A DNA stretch of 20,760 nucleotides from UBA57 sp963577725. Lineage in GTDB: Archaea > Thermoproteota > Nitrososphaeria > Nitrososphaerales > UBA57. A program made the position numbers and the translations under genes. The notes beneath the pieces are model-generated. The model did no database searches and was not told where the DNA came from. It saw only the letters and a program-made list of their open reading frames with translations. Each line of letters starts with the position of its first letter. The stretch's first letter is position 1. Shown here in pieces: positions 14,091 through 20,760 of the stretch. Location: contig JAKZTE010000012.1 of assembly GCA_047517285.1 (NCBI GenBank), forward strand, positions 1 through 20,760, in the 5' to 3' direction.

Positions 14091-14199
14091 GGGTCTGTGG
14101 CTCAGCCAGGCAGTATTTATGCCTAAAGCGACTGGCTCTTAACCAGATATGTCTTTGACATAGGTGATTAAGTCGTGGGTTCAAATCCCACCAGACCCG
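14091..14199 (+). tRNA. tRNA-Lys(CUU) with two non-canonical introns
   Basis: Acceptor GGGTCTG (14091-14097) pairs perfectly with CAGACCC (14192-14198), discriminator G. The T-arm GTGGG-TTCAAAT-CCCAC (14175-14191) and anticodon arm ACTGG-CTCTTAA-CCAG give anticodon CUU (14138-14140). Removing 13 bases at 14114-14126 restores D-stem GCTC/GAGC and D-loop AGCCAGGCA. Removing 22 bases at 14147-14168, which contain an ATGTC/GACAT hairpin, completes the anticodon stem with T14169 and leaves variable loop AAGTC. Neither intron is at the canonical 37/38 site. The D-arm intron has the same length and position as the one in tRNA-Lys(UUU). CCA is not encoded. Confidence 0.95.
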
Positions 14200-14370
14200 C
14201 TAATAACTTCCTTCTGCCAACGGCCTTAGGTGTCTTTTCCAAGATGTCGTATTACATTTATTACAATTATACAAAGATTTTCCTTTTCTCATCATTATAT
14301 CTTTCTGTTCAATTATTGTATGTGCTGTTTTTGTCATACAATTACTACAATGTCTTTTTTCATTTATCAA
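14200..14370 (-). CDS. Small zinc-ribbon protein (56 residues), TTG start
   Basis: The gap between rfcS and tRNA-Lys(CUU) is filled by an open frame on the rfcS strand, from a TTG at 14370 to the TAG at 14200-14202. It encodes two CxxC knuckles, CSNC (Cys8, Cys11) and CNKC (Cys36, Cys39), 24 residues apart, in a basic context (KRHCSNC, then SWKRHLRPL), the layout of a zinc ribbon. The frame follows the rfcS stop (TGA 14377-14379) after only two codons. The stop codon directly abuts the tRNA 3' end. I do not recognise the family; ribosome-, RNA- or transcription-associated zinc ribbons are the natural comparison. There is no ATG in frame before the first CxxC, so TTG is the likely start. Confidence 0.7.
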   Translation of the reverse strand: MINEKRHCSNCMTKTAHTIIEQKDIMMRKGKSLYNCNKCNTTSWKRHLRPLAEGSY

Positions 14371-14376
14371 TTTTAT

Positions 14377-15339
14377 TCATTCTTTTCTTAAATTAGAAAT
14401 TTCTGCTAATAAAGCTGTTAACTGAATATCTGGATTTGAACCTGTTATTATTCTGTAATCATATTTCGCTAATATTTCAATTAATTCCTTAATCTCTTTA
14501 TACTTATTTCTGTTTATTGCCTCATTCATATATTTCAGAAAATCCTTCTCTGATAAACCATATACATTTGTTAATGCAGACATCTTTTCTCTTGCCATAT
14601 TGAAATCATTATCTAGCGCTAATTCTAATATTTCTTCAATCTTAATTTTGAATGAATGGCCTGTAGCTCTCTCAATATTCTTCATATTAATATCTCCTAA
14701 AGAAGAACATGATTGCAATAAATTAATTGCAGATCTAAGATCTCCATTTGTTACGTTGAATATTTCTAGTAATGCTTGTTTTTCAAATATTATTTTCTCT
14801 TTTTCACAAATTAATTCTAAATGTTTAACTAATTCATTTTCTTCTATTCTTGTAAAATTAAATGACGCGCATCGACTTTGTATTGGTTCAATTATATTTG
14901 AAATATAGTTTCCAATCAATATGAATCTACAAGCCTTTGACGTTTCTTCCATTATTCTTCTTAATGCCGTTTGTGCATCATTAGTCATTTCATCTGCCTC
15001 GTCAAGTATGATCATCTTAAACGGAATCTTCTCTCGATTATCTGCATATCTCGCAAATGTTTTCACTCGATTTCTTATTGTATTTATTCCTCTTTCATCG
15101 GACGCATTTAATAATATGGAATAATCTTGCCAATTATTACCTAGAATGGATTTCACAATAATTATTCCTAAAGTTGTTTTTCCTGTTCCTGGAGGACCTG
15201 TAAATAATAAATGCGGCATTGACGAAGGATTTTTTATAATGGGTTTTATCCTTTTTATCGTTGATTCTTGATTAATAAATTCAGTTATCTTCGACGGTCT
15301 ATATTTTTCAACCCACATTAAATTGTTTATTTCACTCAT
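14377..15339 (-). CDS. rfcS: Replication factor C small subunit
   Basis: RFC is the AAA+ clamp loader that opens PCNA and places it on primed DNA; archaea use one large and several small subunits. The 320-residue protein carries WVEKYRP at the N-terminus, Walker A GPPGTGKT (48-55), Walker B with DEAD (113-116), sensor 1 around ILIGNY, and the SRC arginine-finger motif (155-157). The C-terminal collar domain completes the normal small-subunit length. No intein interrupts it. The ATG at 15339 is divergent from the GINS-MCM-Hel308 operon across a 124-base gap, and the small zinc-ribbon gene follows directly downstream. Replication genes thus flank the gap on both sides. Confidence 0.96.
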   Translation of the reverse strand: MSEINNLMWVEKYRPSKITEFINQESTIKRIKPIIKNPSSMPHLLFTGPPGTGKTTLGIIIVKSILGNNWQDYSILLNASDERGINTIRNRVKTFARYADNREKIPFKMIILDEADEMTNDAQTALRRIMEETSKACRFILIGNYISNIIEPIQSRCASFNFTRIEENELVKHLELICEKEKIIFEKQALLEIFNVTNGDLRSAINLLQSCSSLGDINMKNIERATGHSFKIKIEEILELALDNDFNMAREKMSALTNVYGLSEKDFLKYMNEAINRNKYKEIKELIEILAKYDYRIITGSNPDIQLTALLAEISNLRKE

Positions 15340-15463
15340 CCTGTTTAATCAGCCTTGATTTTTCATAATATTCAATCTTACTTATCCTTGTCTACTGTAT
15401 TTGAGTCGATGTACAATCTCCGCTCTCTTAAACCCCTAAGTATGTTGTATAAGTATATAGAAT

Positions 15464-16030
15464 ATGTCATTTGTCACGGAAAATTCAATTGCTAGTATGA
15501 TGAATGATTTACAAGTAGAATCGGAACTATCTCTTGTAAGAGTAATTGCTATTGATGATATTGACGAAACTGAAATAGGAGGTTTTAAAATAGAGTATAA
15601 GGAAACTGATTCTAAATTCGACGTACCTAGATGGGTTGCATCTATATTGGTAGAAAAAAATTTAGTTAAACTTGCAGACGTTGGAATCGAAATTGAAGTA
15701 ATTAAAGCTATATCTAAAGAAAAAATGCTCGGCGTACATAAACTATATGAATTAAAACCTGATTTATATAAAAAAATAAATTTTTTATTGAAAAATCTTC
15801 GTTCTAAAATGAATAATGATCGAGAATTATCTGCGGAATATGATAAAATATCTACTTCTGTTTACGACTTAATTAATATCAGAATTAATAAAATTATTTC
15901 TCTTGCTTCATTACCTTTCCCTCCTGACGACATTCAAAAATTAATCACTCCTGAAGAATATCTGTTGTTTGACACTGTTCGATTAAATATTCATGAGTGG
16001 CGTAAATCAATGATCGGAGATGAATTCTGA
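15464..16030 (+). CDS. GINS complex subunit (Gins23/Psf2-3-like layout)
   Basis: GINS binds MCM and Cdc45/GAN to form the active replicative helicase. In this 188-residue protein a small beta domain comes first (VRVIAIDDIDETEIGGFKIEYKETDSKFDVPRWVASILVEKNLVKL), with the VPRWVA motif that corresponds to the VPLWLA segment of Psf2/Psf3. A helical domain follows (LLKNLRSKM through LINIRINKIISLA and a LTPEEYLLFD-like end). The beta-first order suggests the Gins23 type rather than Gins51, though I hold this with moderate confidence. The start is ATG 15464. The TGA stop (16028-16030) overlaps the proposed CTG start of MCM as CTGA, so the two products are probably translationally coupled. Confidence 0.85.
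   Translation: MSFVTENSIASMMNDLQVESELSLVRVIAIDDIDETEIGGFKIEYKETDSKFDVPRWVASILVEKNLVKLADVGIEIEVIKAISKEKMLGVHKLYELKPDLYKKINFLLKNLRSKMNNDRELSAEYDKISTSVYDLINIRINKIISLASLPFPPDDIQKLITPEEYLLFDTVRLNIHEWRKSMIGDEF
16016..16019 (+). promoter_or_regulatory. Shine-Dalgarno element supporting a CTG start for MCM
   Basis: GGAG lies inside the last codons of the GINS gene, seven bases before the CTG at 16027. It matches the archaeal anti-Shine-Dalgarno core and has a good spacing to that codon, while the in-frame ATG at 16141 has no comparable element. It is the main evidence that translation of MCM starts at CTG. Confidence 0.6.
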
Positions 16031-18108
16031 TAGAACAATCTATTGGAACACATGCTAGTTGGAATGATACATTTGTAAGATTTATAAAAAACTTTAAAGA
16101 TAAATCCCACGTATTAAAATACCAAGAATCTCTATCCCAAATGGTTTATCATAATTCTAAATCATTAATTGTTGATTTTGAAGACCTTCTTTTATTTGAT
16201 TATGAAATTTCAACCATTTTAATCGAAAGACCTGACGAAGTTCTTTATCAATTCAATTTAGCTGTAAAAGAATCATTATATTCAGTTAATTCTGAATACA
16301 CTGAATTTATTAAAAATGATATTCAAGTTAGAATTAGGTCACTTCCTGACCAAGTTCCCTTACGTGATATATCAAGTAAAAACTTACACCGTTTAATATC
16401 TGTGGAAGGCCTGGTTGTAAGGACTTCAGAATTAAAACCATTAGCTACCACCGCAGCTTTTTCGTGTTCTAAATGCGGTGAAACTAATACTGTTCCTCAA
16501 ATTACACCCCTATTGGTTAAACCTTCGACATGTGTCACTCCTGATTGCACGGAAACGAAAAATTTTGTATTTAATGAAAAAGAATCTATCTATCAGGATT
16601 ATCAATTAATTCGTATTCAGGAATTACCTGAAGAATTACCCCCTGGACAATTACCTCAATCTTCTGACGTGCATCTTACTAGTGAAATGGTAAATATTGC
16701 TCGTCCAGGTGATCGTTTAAACTTGACGGGAGTTATAAGAATTGATCAGCCAGAATCACGAGGTAATGAAGTATCCTCAATTTTTAGATCCAAGATTGAA
16801 GGAAATTATATTGACGTTGAATCTAAAGGTCCTGAAGATATTGAATTAACTAATGACGAGGAGGAAATTATAATTGACTTTTCTAAAGACCCTGACGCAT
16901 ATGAAAAACTAATTCAATCTGTTGCTCCAAACATTAAGGGACTGGATCTACAAAAGGAAGCTGTTTTACTTATGCTAATTGGATCTCCAAATAAAACTAC
17001 CGATGGCGGCAGCTCAGTTCGCGGCGACATAAATATTCTGTTCATTGGAGATCCAGGAACTGCTAAAAGTGAATTATTAAAATATGCTTCTAGACTTGCA
17101 CCTCGTGGTTTATACGCATCTGGTAAAGGTTCTACTGCTGCAGGTTTAACTGCCGCTGTAGTAAGAGACAAAACTGGCATGATGATGCTAGAAGCAGGAA
17201 CAGTAGTGCTTGCTGATAAGGGCATTGCCTGTATTGATGAATTTGACAAAATGAGAAACGAAGATCGTACTGCACTACATGAGGCCATGGAACAACAAAC
17301 TGTTAGTATTGCAAAAGGTGGAATTAATGCTACTCTTAATGCTCGTACTGCAATTCTTGCAGCTGCTAATCCAGATTTAGGTAGTTATGATAGGTATAAA
17401 ACTTTCAAAGATCAAACTAATATAGATACGCCTTTATTGACTCGTTTTGATTTAATATTCGTAATAAGAGACACTCCTAATATTCCTCGCGACGAAAAAC
17501 TTGCCAAACATATTTTGGATATACATGATACTGGAAAAATAAAAGACAATGCCCCGCTTGAATTTGATCTACTCAAAAAATACATTAGTTATGCAAAAAA
17601 CTTTGAACCCCGATTGTCTCCAGAAGCGAAAAAACTCATTCAAGATTATTATGTAAAAACACGTCAAAGTCCTGTTAAAGATGATGAAGGCAATCAGGGT
17701 ATTCCTATAACCCCTCGTGCATTAGAAGGAATGATTCGTCTTGCAAAGGCTCGAGCACGTGCATTGTTCCGTGATATTGCTACTGAAGAAGATGCAGAAT
17801 TTGCTCGAAATCTAGTTAGAGCCATGTATGACTCCATTGGAACAGACCCAGAGACTGGAGACTTTGATTTTGGAATAATGTATGGTAAACCTGTTAGTGA
17901 AAGAAGTAAACTCGAAACATCTCTAAGTATGTTTGAAGAACTTGAAAAAGAATCCACTAAAAATCTAGTCGATAAAGATGAATTTATCCAAAAATTAATT
18001 GATACAGGTAAATTTACTTCTACTGAAGCAAGAAAATACTTTAAAAATATGAGTGATAGTGGGCAAATCTATAATGTACAAGATAATTTATATCGTAAGG
18101 TAAATTAG
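16027..18108 (+). CDS. mcm: Replicative DNA helicase MCM, probable CTG start
   Basis: MCM is the hexameric AAA+ helicase at archaeal replication forks. Counting from CTG 16027 it has 693 residues, normal for archaeal MCM. In order: N-terminal helical bundle (ASWNDTFVRFIKNF through SLIVDFEDLLLFD), zinc knuckle Cys147/150 and Cys169/174, beta-hairpin region, Walker A GDPGTAKS (341-348), Walker B CIDEFDK (Asp404, Glu405), arginine finger LLTRFDL, and a C-terminal winged helix. The first ATG (16141) would delete 38 residues of the conserved bundle. The frame is open upstream to a TGA at 16021 and offers only ATT, CTG or ATA there. CTG overlaps the GINS stop as CTGA and has GGAG seven bases before it. 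Hel308 follows nine bases downstream. Confidence 0.93.
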   Translation: MIEQSIGTHASWNDTFVRFIKNFKDKSHVLKYQESLSQMVYHNSKSLIVDFEDLLLFDYEISTILIERPDEVLYQFNLAVKESLYSVNSEYTEFIKNDIQVRIRSLPDQVPLRDISSKNLHRLISVEGLVVRTSELKPLATTAAFSCSKCGETNTVPQITPLLVKPSTCVTPDCTETKNFVFNEKESIYQDYQLIRIQELPEELPPGQLPQSSDVHLTSEMVNIARPGDRLNLTGVIRIDQPESRGNEVSSIFRSKIEGNYIDVESKGPEDIELTNDEEEIIIDFSKDPDAYEKLIQSVAPNIKGLDLQKEAVLLMLIGSPNKTTDGGSSVRGDINILFIGDPGTAKSELLKYASRLAPRGLYASGKGSTAAGLTAAVVRDKTGMMMLEAGTVVLADKGIACIDEFDKMRNEDRTALHEAMEQQTVSIAKGGINATLNARTAILAAANPDLGSYDRYKTFKDQTNIDTPLLTRFDLIFVIRDTPNIPRDEKLAKHILDIHDTGKIKDNAPLEFDLLKKYISYAKNFEPRLSPEAKKLIQDYYVKTRQSPVKDDEGNQGIPITPRALEGMIRLAKARARALFRDIATEEDAEFARNLVRAMYDSIGTDPETGDFDFGIMYGKPVSERSKLETSLSMFEELEKESTKNLVDKDEFIQKLIDTGKFTSTEARKYFKNMSDSGQIYNVQDNLYRKVN

Positions 18109-18117
18109 ATATCTTGT

Positions 18118-20298
18118 TTGAACATATCTTCACTTGATTTATCTGAAACCTCAATTCAATTTTTACATAATCAGGGTTTTAAAACTCTTTATCCTCCACA
18201 AGCAGACTGTATAAAAACTGGATTACTAGAAGATAATAATCTGATAGTCTCCACTCCTACAGCAAGTGGAAAAACTTTGGTCGCAATTATATCTGCACTT
18301 CGACATATCGAAAATGAAGGAAAAATTATCTATCTGTCTCCTTTACGAGCACTTGCAAGCGAAAAATATAATGATTTTAAAAAATTAGAAAGTCTTTCAA
18401 AACCTGATGGCTCATCAATAAAAGTTAGTATTTCTACTGGTGATTTCGAATCAAATAGCGAATACCTTAAAAATTCTGATATAATTATTCTTACAAATGA
18501 AAAATTTGATTCACTTCAACGGCATGGAATTAAATGGCTCTCTCAAGTCAGTCTAGTTGTTATTGACGAAATTCACCTTATAGGCGATTCTTATCGTGGC
18601 CCGACATTGGAGATGATAATTGCTAAAATGCTTATCTCTGAACATTCTCCACAAATCCTTGGATTGAGCGCTACGATAAACAATATAGAAGAGATCTCTG
18701 ATTGGATTGGTGCAAAATCTGTTATATCTACATGGAGACCAGTAGACCTCTCCGAGGGAGTATTTTGTTTTGGTCAAATTGACTTTAAAGACGGAAATCC
18801 ACCTGTGAATATAGAAAATTCTGGAGAAGGTACTGCCATTGATGTTGCAATTGACATGGTTAAACAAAACGGCCAGTGTATAATATTCACTGAAACACGA
18901 AAACGTGCTTCCAGTCTTGCAAAAAAAATTGAAAAGATGATGCCATTACTTTTGACCCAAGAACAATCTAACGAATTATCCGATCTCTCTACGTTATTGA
19001 AAAAATCTGATACTAGTAATGACATGAATGAATTGCTTGTAAAATTATTAAAACACGGAGTTGCCTTTCATCATGCCGGTGTCAGTAATCAACAACGCCA
19101 GGTAATAGAAACAGGATTTCGAGAAAGAAAAATAAAAATCATTTGTGCAACCCCCACTCTCGCCGCCGGTGTTAATCTTCCAGCAAGACGTGTAGTTCTA
19201 AGTAGCTATCTTAGATATGATATGAAATACGGAGGAATGTCTCCTATTTCTGTTCTGGATTATAAACAAATGTGCGGTCGTGCGGGTAGACCCCAATATG
19301 ATGATAAAGGAGAAACGATTCTGATTGCTGATAATGAATCAGAACAGGATGAATTATTTGATCATTATATTAATGGCGATGTTGAAGATATTGAATCTGC
19401 ATTAAGTAACGAAGATTCATTACGAACCCATCTTCTTGCTACTATATCGTCTAGTCCATTTGGAATATCCAAACCTAATATATTGAAATTATTCAATAAT
19501 ACTCTTTATACACTTCAAAATGGAAACGACGAACTTGAATCCAAAGTTGAAGACTCTCTTGAATTCTTGTTAGATGAGAATTTTATTGAAAAACGCAATA
19601 ATAAATTTCTTTCAACTAGATTTGGTAAACAAACCTCATTACTCTATATTAATCCATTAACGGCACGTGATTTTCGTGATGCTATAAAGTCTTCTCAAAA
19701 AGATACTAACTATACTATGGGTATTCTTCAAGTAATCGCATCTAGTACTGATTTTGGCAGACTATTCTCGTTTAGGAAATCTGATGAATCTCCTTATTAT
19801 TCATTTATTCGTACATATCAATCTCAATTTTTTGATATTGGCCACTCTGATTCTGAACATCGCTCCACCTTTCGTATTCTTGCCGCTCTGAATTCATGGA
19901 TTAATGAAAAGAAAGAAAATGATATTCTTAATCTTGTGGGTATTGACCCTGGGGACTTGTACTTTGCCACTGAGAATACAAAATGGCTCTTAAATGCATT
20001 TTATAAACTAACTGTTCTGTTCCAAACAAGACATCTACTTGATCATATCTTACTTCTTCAGCTTCGGATAGAAAAAGGAATCAAATCTGAATTGAAAGAA
20101 ATTATAAGTTTAGATAGAGTAGGACGTGTTTTGGGCCGAGCATTATTTGATTCAGGATTCAAAACACGCGAGTCATTATATATAGCTTCTATTGACGATA
20201 TCTCAAAAACCCCTCATCCTCTTATTACTACTTCTTTTGCTAAAAAAATTAAAGAACAACTAAAGGACTTTGAAAGTGATGACTCCGACATACGTTAG
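18118..20298 (+). CDS. hel308: DNA repair/fork-restart helicase Hel308
   Basis: Hel308 is a Ski2-like superfamily 2 3'-5' DNA helicase that acts on branched DNA at stalled forks. The 726-residue protein has PPQAD (Q-motif, Q28), Walker A TPTASGKT (46-53), SPLRALASEK (motif Ia), DEIH (150-153), SATINN (motif III), FHHAGVSNQQR, TPTLAAGVNLPARRVV (motif V) and QMCGRAGRP (motif VI). After these come the winged-helix and ratchet domains and a C-terminal region with RVGRVLGRALFDSGF that resembles the helix-hairpin-helix end. The start is TTG 18118, nine bases after the mcm stop; conserved sequence starts right after it. Co-transcription with GINS and MCM is likely. The 3' end overlaps the next gene by 20 bases. 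Confidence 0.95.
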   Translation: MNISSLDLSETSIQFLHNQGFKTLYPPQADCIKTGLLEDNNLIVSTPTASGKTLVAIISALRHIENEGKIIYLSPLRALASEKYNDFKKLESLSKPDGSSIKVSISTGDFESNSEYLKNSDIIILTNEKFDSLQRHGIKWLSQVSLVVIDEIHLIGDSYRGPTLEMIIAKMLISEHSPQILGLSATINNIEEISDWIGAKSVISTWRPVDLSEGVFCFGQIDFKDGNPPVNIENSGEGTAIDVAIDMVKQNGQCIIFTETRKRASSLAKKIEKMMPLLLTQEQSNELSDLSTLLKKSDTSNDMNELLVKLLKHGVAFHHAGVSNQQRQVIETGFRERKIKIICATPTLAAGVNLPARRVVLSSYLRYDMKYGGMSPISVLDYKQMCGRAGRPQYDDKGETILIADNESEQDELFDHYINGDVEDIESALSNEDSLRTHLLATISSSPFGISKPNILKLFNNTLYTLQNGNDELESKVEDSLEFLLDENFIEKRNNKFLSTRFGKQTSLLYINPLTARDFRDAIKSSQKDTNYTMGILQVIASSTDFGRLFSFRKSDESPYYSFIRTYQSQFFDIGHSDSEHRSTFRILAALNSWINEKKENDILNLVGIDPGDLYFATENTKWLLNAFYKLTVLFQTRHLLDHILLLQLRIEKGIKSELKEIISLDRVGRVLGRALFDSGFKTRESLYIASIDDISKTPHPLITTSFAKKIKEQLKDFESDDSDIR

Positions 20299-20760
20299 AG
20301 GATTATTATGCACTCCCAATAATGGGATAACTATCTCTAATCTTGATTTTATGGATCACCGTGCATGGGGTGGATATTTATGCTATAACAAACAATCAGA
20401 TTATTCTGTTATTGACAAACTAAATAATTTTTCTTATGAAATAATTGGTTGTCTAAGTGATTCTGCAGTTCATGATAAAGAAATCTTAATTCACGGAGAA
20501 ATATACGGAGACTATCTTCCTATTATTGATAAAATCATTTCTTCTAATAATGTAAATGAATTAAAATCAAACATTCAGGAACTATATCGACTTGACGGTT
20601 CTTATTGCATGGTGGTCAGAGGCAAGTTGGGCACTATTTGCTGTCGTGATCCACTTGGTTGTAAACCTCTCTATATCTGTAAAAAAGATAATTTTATTTC
20701 AATATCTACACAAAAATCCATTTTACTTGATTCTAATTTCCAGGTTGAAGATTTTATCCC
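20279..20760 (+). CDS. Class-II glutamine amidotransferase / asparagine-synthase-like protein, N-terminal part (truncated)
   Basis: An open frame from ATG 20279, 20 bases inside the end of hel308, runs off the right edge (160 codons visible). It resembles the N-terminal glutaminase (Ntn-hydrolase) domain of asparagine synthase/PurF-type enzymes: MDHRAWGGYLCYN in place of the HRG region, IHGEIYGDY where AsnB has NGEIYN, and a clear LDGSYCMVVR ... CCRDPLGCKPLYI segment matching the L.G.FA ... ARDPLG.KPLYY motif. No Cys sits at position 2. The first Cys is residue 11, so it may carry a short propeptide, as some PurF proteins do, or the glutaminase activity may be lost. The synthase half lies beyond the window. 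Its substrate and any connection with the helicase operon are unknown. Confidence 0.8.
   Translation, partial: MTPTYVRGLLCTPNNGITISNLDFMDHRAWGGYLCYNKQSDYSVIDKLNNFSYEIIGCLSDSAVHDKEILIHGEIYGDYLPIIDKIISSNNVNELKSNIQELYRLDGSYCMVVRGKLGTICCRDPLGCKPLYICKKDNFISISTQKSILLDSNFQVEDFI

Noticed and set aside
14175..14396. Plus-strand open frame across the tRNA-Lys 3' end
   Set aside because: It starts inside the tRNA and its composition is that of the reverse of the zinc-ribbon gene; no family resemblance.
15340..15463. Possible small RNA or origin repeats in the rfcS-GINS gap
   Set aside because: I found no C/D-box pair, no direct repeats and no origin-box-like inverted repeats; it is accounted for by two promoters.

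Overview
The window is AT-rich DNA from an archaeon, most probably a member of the Thaumarchaeota (Nitrososphaerota). The main reasons are an archaeal exosome superoperon (Sdo1, Rrp4, Rrp41, Rrp42, L37Ae, Pcc1, prefoldin beta), an archaeal replication set (RFC small subunit, GINS, MCM, Hel308), CTP-dependent riboflavin kinase, diphthine synthase, TATA boxes about 25-30 bases ahead of starts with little or no leader, and four tRNA genes with several introns at non-canonical positions. Assignment to phylum is inference from gene content; no 16S rRNA is present.

Layout. Bases 1-3839 are an RNA-processing and tRNA-maturation neighbourhood: the end of RNase Z (+), a COG1325-type RNA-binding protein and a UPF0200 P-loop kinase-like protein (-), then CCA-adding enzyme and an overlapping atypical protein kinase (+), and an intron-bearing tRNA gene whose isotype I could not settle. 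Bases 3837-6214 (-) hold three components of an ECF-type transporter: two ATPases and EcfT. Bases 6247-10021 (-) are the exosome superoperon, preceded by tRNA-Asp(GUC) and tRNA-Lys(UUU) on the same strand (10071-10371). Bases 10453-14029 hold a nitrilase-family amidohydrolase (+), a Holliday-junction-resolvase-like protein (-), riboflavin kinase (+), and, tail to tail with it, FAD synthase and a diphthine synthase fused to a DUF357-like domain (-). tRNA-Lys(CUU) follows at 14091-14199 (+), then a small zinc-ribbon gene directly behind rfcS (-). Bases 15464-20760 (+) are a replication and repair operon, GINS-MCM-Hel308, leading into a truncated class-II glutamine amidotransferase/asparagine-synthase-like gene.

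How the genes fit together. RNase Z and CCA-adding enzyme make the tRNA 3' end. Pcc1 belongs to the KEOPS tRNA-modifying complex, and the exosome genes degrade or tail RNA. Sdo1, L37Ae and Dph5 serve ribosome assembly and elongation factor 2. RibK and FAD synthase carry riboflavin through FMN to FAD. GINS and MCM form the replicative helicase, RFC loads the clamp, and Hel308 and the Hjc-like nuclease act on stalled or recombining forks.

The least ordinary observations are: MCM appears to start at CTG in a CTGA overlap with the GINS stop, behind a well-placed GGAG; an unlisted 56-codon zinc-ribbon gene fills the gap between rfcS and tRNA-Lys; the tRNA genes carry D-loop, T-loop and anticodon-stem introns; Dph5 is fused to DUF357; both flavin-cofactor enzymes carry an N-terminal winged helix; and the CCA-linked kinase has Glu where the catalytic Asp is expected. 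I saw no mobile element, CRISPR array or clear novel defence system.
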